From Betaproteobacteria bacterium (lineage in GTDB: Bacteria; Pseudomonadota; Gammaproteobacteria; Burkholderiales; Burkholderiaceae_C), in NCBI GenBank assembly GCA_009925925.1, contig RFQA01000008.1, positions 1 through 35,861 on the forward strand: a stretch of DNA of 35,861 bases, in the 5' to 3' direction. A program made the position numbers and the translations under genes. Positions 8,961 to 15,776 of the stretch are shown here, piece after piece. The notes beneath the pieces are model-generated. The model was not told the origin of the DNA, did no database searches, and saw nothing but the letters and a program-made list of their open reading frames with translations. Numbering within the stretch: position 1 is the first letter of the stretch; every line of letters starts with the position of its first letter.

Positions 8961-8990
8961 GGGCAACGTTTGAAGTGAGAGACGTTAGGT
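8961..8990 (-). repeat. attC-like end after the HEPN-like gene (degenerate)
   Basis: On the minus strand ACCTAAC (8990-8984, fits RYYYAAC) is followed by GTCTCTCACTTC and GTTGCCC (8967-8961, a poor match to GTTRRRY). The inner part is nearly the same as in the site at 9750-9784 (GTCCCTCACTTC). The gene's TAA stop lies inside ACCTAAC, as often seen in integron cassettes. At 30 bases it is shorter than known attC sites, so this is tentative. Confidence 0.35.
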
Positions 8991-9743
8991 CTTCGCATGT
9001 GGGAACCTCGAATGCCAGCCTGGCTTGACTTGCATGCTCTTAGAAAAATGATCAATTACTGCTTTTGCTGCGAGGTGCGGCGTAGGGCAGAGGATCACAG
9101 ATTTCCACACTGTGTCGTCTTTGGCTCCAGATGATTTTCGATCTTGGCTTTTCATGTGAACTAGTCGATCTCTAGTTTCCTTCAGCTGTTTGTAGGCTTG
9201 CCAGCATCGAGAACCTTTTGGTGATGCGCAGTTCAAAACCTCGGGAAGCACGGACGTAAGCTTCTCGTCGATTGGAATGTGCCGCTCGATAGTTGATTTG
9301 TGTGCCGCCTCAAGCACTACTTCGCTCCGTGCATGGTGGGCGTACACGAAGTCTTCCGGAATAGTCTCGTTAACGAAGGCCTCTAGCGCGGTAAATGCCA
9401 AGACCACTGCCTCGATCATTCGTTCGATGTAGTCGAACGCGTCTTTGTCAGACCGGAAGGAAATGTCGGCTTGAAGAGACTTGTCAATGCCGCTAGCGTC
9501 TCTGATGGAACGAGCCGCGGTAAATGCTATGGCTGAGGAATTGAGCAATAACGCGGTCGCGTTGGGTAGCGGAATAGTTAGCTGCTTTTTCTTCGTCAGT
9601 TGTATGACCGAGGAAACGGTGAGGCGGCTTCCCTTCGGCACTATTTGGCTTGACCAAGGATTTGCCCAATCTTCGGCGAGACGTGCAGTGGCATGGAGTC
9701 GCCAATCGTCGTCAGCGGGGTCGGTGATTGGGGCGATTAGCAC
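8985..9743 (-). CDS. HEPN-like hypothetical protein
   Basis: This is a 252-residue cytosolic protein that I cannot name. The start is a GTG (9743) seven bases after a GTTAGGC end, with AAGG just before it. The last ~150 residues look helical and carry two marks of HEPN domains: an early helix with FTALEAFVNE (117-126) and RDRLVH (Arg191-x4-His196), which fits the Rx4-6H RNase motif. HEPN proteins are often RNases in toxin-antitoxin or phage-defence systems, but others are inactive or only bind nucleotides. The N-terminal ~100 residues match nothing I know. GC is clearly lower than in phhA or the DecR-like gene, and short inverted repeats flank it, which suggests transfer. No partner antitoxin is evident unless the neighbouring RraB-like gene plays that part. 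Confidence 0.6.
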   Translation of the reverse strand: MLIAPITDPADDDWRLHATARLAEDWANPWSSQIVPKGSRLTVSSVIQLTKKKQLTIPLPNATALLLNSSAIAFTAARSIRDASGIDKSLQADISFRSDKDAFDYIERMIEAVVLAFTALEAFVNETIPEDFVYAHHARSEVVLEAAHKSTIERHIPIDEKLTSVLPEVLNCASPKGSRCWQAYKQLKETRDRLVHMKSQDRKSSGAKDDTVWKSVILCPTPHLAAKAVIDHFSKSMQVKPGWHSRFPHAKT

Positions 9744-9749
9744 CTTATG

Positions 9750-9784
9750 GCCTAACGTGGAAGTGAGGGACAGCCGGGTTAGGC
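9750..9784 (-). repeat. attC-like inverted repeat between the RraB-like and HEPN-like genes
   Basis: GCCTAAC (9750-9756) and GTTAGGC (9778-9784) are exact reverse complements and fit the RYYYAAC...GTTRRRY ends of integron recombination sites. The site lies seven bases after the RraB-like stop and seven before the next gene's GTG start, the tight packing typical of gene cassettes. Its 35 bases are well below the usual attC length (about 57 or more), so a shortened site or a simple terminator stem are alternatives. Confidence 0.45.
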
Positions 9785-9791
9785 TGGTTTT

Positions 9792-10190
9792 TCATTGCTC
9801 AGGATTTGTGCCCCAGCCGTCAAACTCGCAGTCGTGTTTGAAGCCAAGCTCACACATTTCTTTTGTCCATCCCGCAACGTTAGCATCTGACATGCCAATT
9901 TTTTCGGTCCAGCCTGTAATGATCTGAATCTTCCCGTTTGATGCAGAAGGGCCGTACTCAACTTCGTATTTCTTGCTTGTGAGACCGGCGGCCAATGCTG
10001 CCGCTTTCTCTGGAGTGTTCGTGTAGAAAAAAAACTCAAGTTTGAGTTCCTTTTCAGGCGTGACGTTCAGATTGCGAAGTTGAGCAACTGTCTGCGGTGA
10101 CATTGCCAACTGACCCGAGAGATTTTTTTCAAACGAGGCTTGCGTGACAAACTTTTTTGGAGCACCAGAAAAAATGCTGAAAATCCCCAT
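9792..10190 (-). CDS. RraB-domain protein (RNase E inhibitor-like)
   Basis: This is a 132-residue protein starting MGIFSIF, with AAGGAAC eight bases before the ATG. Residues ~50-132 resemble RraB: a LKLEFFFYTNTPEKAAALA helix-strand unit, a strand with KIQIITGWTEKI, a long helix and the ending CEFDGWGT, which matches the YDGWGT end of E. coli RraB. RraB binds RNase E and changes its activity on some transcripts. The first ~45 residues differ from RraB and may bind something else. GC is lower than in the flanking chromosomal genes. It is followed by an attC-like repeat and then the HEPN-like gene on the same strand. The domain call is fairly good; activity against RNase E is inferred. Confidence 0.7.
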   Translation of the reverse strand: MGIFSIFSGAPKKFVTQASFEKNLSGQLAMSPQTVAQLRNLNVTPEKELKLEFFFYTNTPEKAAALAAGLTSKKYEVEYGPSASNGKIQIITGWTEKIGMSDANVAGWTKEMCELGFKHDCEFDGWGTNPEQ

Positions 10191-10530
10191 GAAGGTTCCT
10201 TTGAGTTTTGCCTAACGCAATGGCCAGAGCAAAACCTGCTCTATAAGTTGGCCCTTGCTCCATAAACTGGACATCTGATCTGCCTTGAAAGCCCCACGGG
10301 CACTAGATTTTCGGCATGTTTCAATGCCTTCAATCTCGATTAGAAAAACCGCCAAACCCCGCAGCGCTTGGCATTCAGTGTAATTGCGTTGCCAGCCAGC
10401 AAACATCCCCCAAGCGGGTGATTCGCTCGCCCCGTTTCAGCAACTTGAGGCATGAAGCCTTCCGATGCAATCAAACAGTTTCTAGAGACAAATAAGCCCC
10501 TAGCGCCCATAGACTATGCGCGAAGTGCTA
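10191..10530. other. 340-base region without a convincing gene
   Basis: It holds an attC-like hairpin (10210-10253) next to the RraB-like start, then about 240 bases with nothing I recognise, then repeat copy R4 beside the DecR-like stop. A 64-codon open frame on the minus strand (10212-10406) ends inside the attC-like repeat, has no clear ribosome-binding site and resembles nothing I know. I do not call it a gene. The stretch could be a decayed cassette. Confidence 0.5.
10210..10253 (-). repeat. attC-like hairpin upstream of the RraB-like gene
   Basis: On the minus strand the site runs from GGCCAAC (one or two mismatches to RYYYAAC) to GTTAGGC (a full GTTRRRY). Inside, AGAGCA and TGCTCT form a perfect six-base stem over a five-base loop, flanked by GGCC on both sides and a lopsided bulge. 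A stem with unpaired bases on one side is how attC sites are recognised. The RraB-like ATG lies 20 bases past GTTAGGC. The site is short (44 bases), so the call is tentative. Confidence 0.45.
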
Positions 10531-10543
10531 TCACAATGGTAGC
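10497..10543 (-). repeat. Intergenic hairpin repeat, copy R4
   Basis: On the minus strand it reads GCTACCATTGTGATAGCAC, then TTCGCGCATAG and GGGCGCTAGGGG, closely matching copy R3 (19565-19620). Its first bases supply the last codons and the TGA stop of the DecR-like gene, so the gene end and the repeat overlap. Confidence 0.65.
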
Positions 10544-10998
10544 GCCGTAGTGCTTTTGATTTGCTCCATCGAGAAGGCGGAGGACACACCCGCCAGCTGG
10601 GCCAGCTGGATCAGGCGTTTGTAAAAGCGGTCGTAACCGGCGATGTCGGCGGCCACCACCTTGAGCAGGTAGTCCACATCGCCGCTCATGCGGTGGAACT
10701 CCATCACCTCCGGCATGCCGGCCACGGCGGCGGCGAATTCGCGCAGCCAGGCTTCGTCGTGCCGGTTGGTGCGCAGGCTCACGAACACGGTGACCGGCAG
10801 GCCGGCCTGTTCGCGGTTGACGATGGCAACGCGCTTTTCGATCAGGCCGGACTCTTCCATGCTCTTCACCCGCTTCCAGCATGGGGTGGTGGACAGGCCC
10901 ACCTTTTCACTGAGTTGGGCTACCGACAAGCTGCCGTCCTGTTGCAGCTCGCTGAGGATGGCGCGATCGGTTCGGTCTAGTTCTTTATAGGCTGGCAT
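10531..10998 (-). CDS. DecR-like Lrp/AsnC-family regulator
   Basis: This is a 155-residue regulator. The helix-turn-helix (residues ~7-60) contains LSTTPCWKRVKSMEESGLI, and the RAM domain ends FSMEQIKSTTALPL. Both closely match E. coli DecR (YbaO: TTPCWKR and FAMEQIKYTTSLPI), which senses cysteine and turns on its detoxification. The start at 10998 (MPAYKELDRTDR) fits the usual N-terminus. It is divergent from a cysteine desulfurase-rhodanese gene, so cysteine-responsive control of that gene is a reasonable inference. The space between them has an AT-rich GAATATTC palindrome (11025-11032) that could be an operator. The 3' end merges with repeat copy R4. Confidence 0.88.
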   Translation of the reverse strand: MPAYKELDRTDRAILSELQQDGSLSVAQLSEKVGLSTTPCWKRVKSMEESGLIEKRVAIVNREQAGLPVTVFVSLRTNRHDEAWLREFAAAVAGMPEVMEFHRMSGDVDYLLKVVAADIAGYDRFYKRLIQLAQLAGVSSAFSMEQIKSTTALPL

Positions 10999-11126
10999 TG
11001 CTGTGTTTGTCTATTTGATGGAATGAATATTCTATGTTCTGAATAAATGCAGTACGAAATGGAATGTTCGTTTGTGGCGAGGTGCCTACCATCGAGTGCT
11101 TCATTGCCACCTTTGTTGAGTCTGCC

Positions 11127-12713
11127 ATGCACGCACCCGCCCACGAGATTTACCTGGACTGCAATGCCACCACCCCCGTGCTGCCAGCCGCCGCTGATGC
11201 GGCCATGCGCATGCTCATGGGCCAGTTCGGCAACCCCAGCAGTAGCCACAGCACAGGTTTGCGCGCCAAGGCTTTGCTGGACGGCGTACGCGCCCGAGCC
11301 GCACGGGTGCTGGGCACGGGCAGCGGGCAACTGCTGTTTGTGAGCGGCGCGACCGAGGGCATTCAAACTGCGGTGCTCTCCGCCCTGTGCGCAGTGCGGG
11401 CGCGACGCGATGCGGGCGAAGTGGTGGATGGGCCTATTCTGCTGGGTGCGACCGAACACAAGGCCGTGCCCCAAGCCGTGGCACATTGGAACCGGCTGCT
11501 GGGACTGAACTTGCCGGTGCTGACCGTGCCAGTCAACACACAAGGGTTGCATGACATTGCGTTTTTGGAGCAGCACCTGCCGGGTGCGACCCTGCTGTGC
11601 ACCATGGCGGCCAATAACGAGACGGGCGTGGTGTCGGATATTGCTGGCATTGAAGCCCTGTTACAAAGCAGCGCATCCCGCGCCTTGTGGCTGGTGGACT
11701 GCGTGCAGGCGTTGGGCAAGCTGGACCTGAACCTGGCAGCCACCCGCATTGACTACGCACCGTTCTCCGGCCACAAACTGTATGCCCCCAAGGGCATAGG
11801 CATGCTGTATGTGCGCGCCGGCAGCCCTTACACCGCGCTGATGGCCGGTGGGGGGCAGGAGGGCGGAAGCCGGGCAGGCACTGAAAACATGCCCGGCATT
11901 GCGGCACTGGGTGCTGTGCTGGAAGTTCTGGAGCAGGGTGGGGAAGGGGTCTTCCGCTCTCACGAACAACTGGCCCGCGACCGGGCTCGCCTGGCGGGTG
12001 GGTTGCGAGCCGCTTTTTCGGACGTGGTGTTCAACATGCCGTTTGAGGGCAGTTTGCCCACCACACTCAACTTCTCCGTGCCGGGCCTGTCCAGCAAGAC
12101 CCTGCTCAACGTGTTTGATGCTGCGGGCATGCGCATCAGCGCCGGTAGTGCCTGCAGCGCGGCCAAGGCCGAGCCCAGCTATGTGTTGCAGGCCATGGGC
12201 TTGCCGGAGTGGCAGACTCTGGGCGCAGTGCGCTTGTCCATTGGCGCCACGGTGGATGACGCTTTCATTGAAGAGACCTGCGCCCGCATCGCCCGCTGTG
12301 GTCAAGTGCTACGTGCAATGCCTGCACAGGAGATCTCACAGATGAGCGTTCCCGTTGGCCAAAGCCTGACCGACGAAGCCGGTAGAGACGGCGCGCTGTC
12401 TTGCGAGGCGCTGTCGGCATTTTTGCAGCTGTACCCGGATGCCCGGCTCGTCGATGTGCGTGATGTGGCAGAGCACGAGGCGGGTCGCCATTTGCTGCCC
12501 TCATCGCTGTCGGCGAAAACTGCCACGCTCAACATGCCGCTCGAAACCCTGCGCCACACCATGCCTGCAGAGATGTCTAAGTCACTAGGTCCTTTGGTGA
12601 TGTTCTGCCGCAGTGGTGCACGCAGCCGGCAGGCCGCGGCTCTGTTGCGTGAGCGTGGGCACACGCAGGTGTGGCATCTGGAGGGTGGCTTGGCGCAGGC
12701 CGAAATGGCATGA
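11127..12713 (+). CDS. Cysteine desulfurase (class V aminotransferase fold) fused to rhodanese domain
   Basis: A 528-residue fusion. Residues 1-395 are an IscS/NifS-like PLP enzyme: YLDCNATTPV, ATEHKAV with the ring-stacking His (111), SGHKLYAPKG with PLP lysine 217, GGGQEGGSRAGTEN, and SAGSACSAAKAEPS with Cys343 on the active-site loop. Residues ~425-528 are a rhodanese domain with FCRSGARS, catalytic Cys494. Desulfurases move sulfur from cysteine to an enzyme persulfide, and a rhodanese can accept and pass on such sulfane sulfur, so the fusion would join both steps in one chain. The ATG at 11127 starts MHAPAHEIYLD; an ATG at 11064 would add 21 residues and cannot be excluded. It is divergent from a DecR-like regulator, which points to cysteine breakdown more than Fe-S assembly; no iscU or iscA is near. 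Confidence 0.88.
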   Translation: MHAPAHEIYLDCNATTPVLPAAADAAMRMLMGQFGNPSSSHSTGLRAKALLDGVRARAARVLGTGSGQLLFVSGATEGIQTAVLSALCAVRARRDAGEVVDGPILLGATEHKAVPQAVAHWNRLLGLNLPVLTVPVNTQGLHDIAFLEQHLPGATLLCTMAANNETGVVSDIAGIEALLQSSASRALWLVDCVQALGKLDLNLAATRIDYAPFSGHKLYAPKGIGMLYVRAGSPYTALMAGGGQEGGSRAGTENMPGIAALGAVLEVLEQGGEGVFRSHEQLARDRARLAGGLRAAFSDVVFNMPFEGSLPTTLNFSVPGLSSKTLLNVFDAAGMRISAGSACSAAKAEPSYVLQAMGLPEWQTLGAVRLSIGATVDDAFIEETCARIARCGQVLRAMPAQEISQMSVPVGQSLTDEAGRDGALSCEALSAFLQLYPDARLVDVRDVAEHEAGRHLLPSSLSAKTATLNMPLETLRHTMPAEMSKSLGPLVMFCRSGARSRQAAALLRERGHTQVWHLEGGLAQAEMA

Positions 12714-12782
12714 AAGTAGGTATGCGGAAGCCGGCGTAGCGAATGAGGGAAGCGCATGCCTTGGCGCGGCACAATGGCGGGC

Positions 12783-14573
12783 ATGCAGACACCTCCTTCC
12801 CCCCCTGATTTGCCTACCCCTGAACTCGCCGGTCACCTGCTGGTGCAGTGCCTGATTGCACAAGGCGTGACCCACGCATTCGGCGTGCCCGGCGAGAGCT
12901 ATCTCGCGGTGCTGGACGGGTTTCACCGTTATGGCGAGCACATCCGCTTCATCGTGAACCGGCAGGAGGGTGGTGCTGCTTTCATGGCCGAGGCCCACGG
13001 CAAGCTCACCGGGCGCCCCGGCATTTGCTTCGTGACCCGCGGGCCGGGTGCAACGAATGCCAGCATCGGCGTGCACACGGCGTTTCAAGATTCCACACCC
13101 ATGGTGCTCTTCGTGGGCGATGTGGCCAGCGACCAGCGCGACCGCGAAGCCTTTCAGGAAATGGACTACCGCGTTATGTTCGGCCCCAGCGCACTCGGCA
13201 TGGCCAAGCGGGTGGAGCGGATTGACGATGCTGCCCGTATCCCCGAATACGTGGCCCGCGCCTTTGCCACTGCCATGAATGGCCGACCCGGCCCCGTGGT
13301 GCTGGTGCTACCCGAAGACATGCTGACCCAGACCCTGGTTGCAGATGTAGCTGGCAGGTTACCCCAGCCGCTAGCCCGCGTGGAGCCTGTTGAGGCTTGG
13401 AGTGACCCCGGCGCCCTGCGGGACCTGCGCCAGCTGCTCCTGAAAGCAGAGCGCCCCTTCGTCATCGCCGGTGGTGGCGGCTGGACGCCGCAAGCCGCCC
13501 AAGCCCTGCAGCGATTTGCCGAAAACTGGCGTCTGCCGGTGGGCAATGCATTCCGCTTTCAGGACACGTTTAACAACCACCACCCGCAGTATGCGGGGGA
13601 CGTGGGCATAGGCATCAACCCCGCGTTGGCAAGGCGTGTGAGAGAGAGCGACTTGATCATCGCCATCGGCCCCCGCCTGGGTGAAATGACGACCGGCGGC
13701 TACACCCTGCTGCAAGCGCCCAAAACTGCGCAAACGCTGGTGCACATCCACGCCAGCGCCGAGGAGCTGAACCGCGTGTACCAGGCCGATTTGGCCATCC
13801 ACGCCAGCATGCGCGCCGCTGCCCGCTCTCTGGAGGTGCTGACGGCTCCGGTGAATGTGCCTTGGGAAGCGTGGACGCAAAGCTGCAACGCGGATTACCG
13901 GGCCAATCTGGTGCCCAGCGTGATCAAAGACTTGCCCACAGATAACGAGCGCGGTCTGGTGGATATGCCCTCGGTGATCGCGACTTTGCAGAAGCACTTG
14001 CCAGCTGATGCTGTGCTGACCAATGGCGCTGGCAACTTTGCGAGCTGGCTGCACCGTTTCTACCGCTACACCGGCCTCGCGGCAGGCTTCAAGACGCAAC
14101 TGGCACCGACCAACGGCGCCATGGGCTATGGCGTGCCGGCTGGCATTGCGGCCGCGATTGTCAGCCAAGGCATGGCCGGTCAAGCCGGCGCGGGCCGGGT
14201 AGCGTTCACCATTGCGGGAGATGGCGATTTCTTGATGAACGGGCAGGAGCTGGCCACAGCCGTGCAGTACGGCGCCAAGAGCATCATCCTGCTGCTTAAC
14301 AACGGCATGTACGGCACTATCCGCATGCACCAGGAGCGCGAGTACCCGCAACATGTGGCAGGCACGGCGCTGGCCAACCCCGACTTTGCCGCTTTGGCCC
14401 GTGCTTACGGCTATGCGGGTGTGACTATCCGAAAGAGCACTGACTTTGAGGCCGAGTTGCTGGCGGCGCTAGCCCGGCCCAACGGCACGGTGATAGAGGT
14501 GGTCCTGGAGCCCGAGCTGATCAGCACCCGCGGCACCCTGAACGCCATGACCCAAGCTGCCCTGAAGCGATGA
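12783..14573 (+). CDS. Thiamine-diphosphate-dependent enzyme, acetolactate synthase-like
   Basis: This is a 596-residue cytosolic enzyme of the pyruvate oxidase/decarboxylase fold. The N-terminal PYR domain has VPGESY with the cofactor-activating Glu38 and TRGPGATNASIG; a central domain follows; the C-terminal PP domain has the ThDP/Mg motif GDGDFLMN...NN (479-507). In acetolactate synthase relatives the product can be acetolactate, glyoxylate carboligation products, sulfoacetaldehyde cleavage products or others; I cannot choose from sequence. No small regulatory (IlvN) subunit is near, which argues against a biosynthetic IlvB. The starts at 12756, 12774 and 12783 are all in frame; I chose the last because the homologous part begins soon after. 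The stop overlaps the gloA2-like start by ATGA, so the two proteins are probably made together. Confidence 0.88.
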   Translation: MQTPPSPPDLPTPELAGHLLVQCLIAQGVTHAFGVPGESYLAVLDGFHRYGEHIRFIVNRQEGGAAFMAEAHGKLTGRPGICFVTRGPGATNASIGVHTAFQDSTPMVLFVGDVASDQRDREAFQEMDYRVMFGPSALGMAKRVERIDDAARIPEYVARAFATAMNGRPGPVVLVLPEDMLTQTLVADVAGRLPQPLARVEPVEAWSDPGALRDLRQLLLKAERPFVIAGGGGWTPQAAQALQRFAENWRLPVGNAFRFQDTFNNHHPQYAGDVGIGINPALARRVRESDLIIAIGPRLGEMTTGGYTLLQAPKTAQTLVHIHASAEELNRVYQADLAIHASMRAAARSLEVLTAPVNVPWEAWTQSCNADYRANLVPSVIKDLPTDNERGLVDMPSVIATLQKHLPADAVLTNGAGNFASWLHRFYRYTGLAAGFKTQLAPTNGAMGYGVPAGIAAAIVSQGMAGQAGAGRVAFTIAGDGDFLMNGQELATAVQYGAKSIILLLNNGMYGTIRMHQEREYPQHVAGTALANPDFAALARAYGYAGVTIRKSTDFEAELLAALARPNGTVIEVVLEPELISTRGTLNAMTQAALKR

Positions 14574-14971
14574 TCCCGGCTGCCCTGGAGCTACGGGCCG
14601 TCCATCATGTGGCCATCATCGCCTCGGACTATGCGCGCTCCAAACGTTTCTATGTGGAGTTGCTAGGCCTGAAAGTGCTGGCAGAAAACTACCGTGCCGC
14701 GCGGGACTCCTGGAAACTGGACTTGGCGTTGCCGGACGGCACGCAACTGGAGTTGTTTTCTTTTCCGCAGCCACCAGTGCGTCCCTCCCGCCCCGAAGCC
14801 TGTGGTTTGCGACACCTGTGTTTCGCAGTATCCGATGTGGAGCAAGCCAAGGTCGCGCTCGAGGCTAAGGGGGTCGCTGTGGAGCCTGTCCGGGTGGATG
14901 AGTACACCGGCAAGTCTTTCACGTTCTTTGCCGACCCCGACGGCCTGCCCCTGGAGCTGTATCAGGCTTGA
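14570..14971 (+). CDS. gloA2: YaeR/GloA2-type glyoxalase I-like metalloprotein
   Basis: This is a 133-residue, single VOC-domain protein that closely follows E. coli YaeR: VHHVAIIASDYARSKRFY, the YRAARDSWKLDLAL segment, LELFSFPQPPVRPSRPEACGL in parts, and FTFFADPDGLPLELYQ at the end. Metal ligands are the His of HHVAI, Glu of LELFSF, His of GLRHLCF and Glu of LPLELY. Glyoxalase I enzymes act on hemithioacetals of 2-oxoaldehydes; the true substrate of this subgroup is not settled. It overlaps the upstream ThDP enzyme by four bases, so it may clear or convert that enzyme's reactive product. That link is inferred from position. Confidence 0.9.
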   Translation: MIPAALELRAVHHVAIIASDYARSKRFYVELLGLKVLAENYRAARDSWKLDLALPDGTQLELFSFPQPPVRPSRPEACGLRHLCFAVSDVEQAKVALEAKGVAVEPVRVDEYTGKSFTFFADPDGLPLELYQA

Positions 14972-14982
14972 GGGTACTTTTT

Positions 14983-15030
14983 GCTACAAAATCAGGAGCT
15001 GCTGGCACACATCTGACGAGCGCCAGCGCA
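14983..15030 (+). repeat. Intergenic hairpin repeat, copy R2
   Basis: GCTACAAAATCAGGAGCTG begins the copy, followed by CTGGCACACATCTGACG and AGCGCCAGCGC. GCTGGC pairs with GCCAGC. It fills the gap between the convergent stops of the gloA2-like gene (14971) and the next gene (15034). Confidence 0.65.
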
Positions 15031-15033
15031 CCT

Positions 15034-15639
15034 TCAGGCTGCTTGAACGGTACGGAACATGCGCGCGCCCTGCGACGGGGCGGGTTGCGCAGGCGTTGCT
15101 TTTTTGGCACCTAGAGGCGGAAGCAGGATGAAAGGGCCCGGGCCTTTTTCGGTCCACTGAGAGCAGGCCATGACGTAGCTGGAGCCGTGTTCGGCGGTTT
15201 CGGTATCCACAATCAGGGCAATGCGCATGCCGCTGAAGTCGTTCTGGGTGTACAACCGGCGTACACCCACTGCCCCAGCAATCATGGGCAGTTGGACCGG
15301 TTTGGCGGGTGTCCAACGATTGCTGAGTCCGTCTGCCATGTCCAATGCGGTCAAAGGCGTCTCTGTGCGGTACTGTAGGTGCAAGCCCTTGGCCGCGATG
15401 ACGACCAAGGCACCTGCTGCATTTCGGCCCACAGTGACGAAATCTGCGGGCATTCCGAGTTCTTCTAGGCGCTGGCCGGTGGCGTCAAAGCGGCTGTCGC
15501 CGCTGTCGGCGATGAAGCTCCAGACATTCCCGTCAGGTCCGACGCTGATGGCTTCTTCCTGCCCTTGTGCGTTGCGCAGGACGGTGGTTTGCTTCCAGAG
15601 GCTGGTGCTGGTGTCGGCAGGGTGGAGGGGGTTAGGCAT
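15034..15639 (-). CDS. Hypothetical protein, possible tectonin-like/beta-propeller fragment
   Basis: This is a 201-residue protein from an ATG at 15639 (MPNPLHPADT); in-frame ATGs further up (to 15774) lie in less protein-like sequence, and no start has a clear ribosome-binding site. I do not recognise the family. Two segments, AISVGPDGNVWSFIADSG and FVTVGRNAAGALVVIAAKG, look like repeats of a short beta-sheet unit of the kind in tectonin-like lectins or propellers, so a small beta-rich binding protein is possible. There is no signal peptide. The C-terminus is Ala/Pro-rich. It is divergent from the TPR regulator (start 15777) and convergent with the gloA2-like gene. Confidence 0.55.
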   Translation of the reverse strand: MPNPLHPADTSTSLWKQTTVLRNAQGQEEAISVGPDGNVWSFIADSGDSRFDATGQRLEELGMPADFVTVGRNAAGALVVIAAKGLHLQYRTETPLTALDMADGLSNRWTPAKPVQLPMIAGAVGVRRLYTQNDFSGMRIALIVDTETAEHGSSYVMACSQWTEKGPGPFILLPPLGAKKATPAQPAPSQGARMFRTVQAA

Positions 15640-15776
15640 GATGTATGGTTTTGTAACAACGACTGGGACTGAGTTTGAAGACCCTGTCCCCAAAAGTCTT
15701 AAAGGACTCCTTAAAATTCCTGAATTCATTGGCGAACTATGTTGTTTGCCACTCATAAAAACCAGAAAGCGCACCT

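Noticed and set aside
10212-10406. 64-codon minus-strand open frame
   Set aside because: No ribosome-binding site or known similarity, and its stop lies inside an attC-like repeat; kept only as a possible decayed cassette.
13371-14354. 327-codon minus-strand open frame opposite the ThDP enzyme
   Set aside because: Antisense shadow of a clear ThDP enzyme; no family resemblance.
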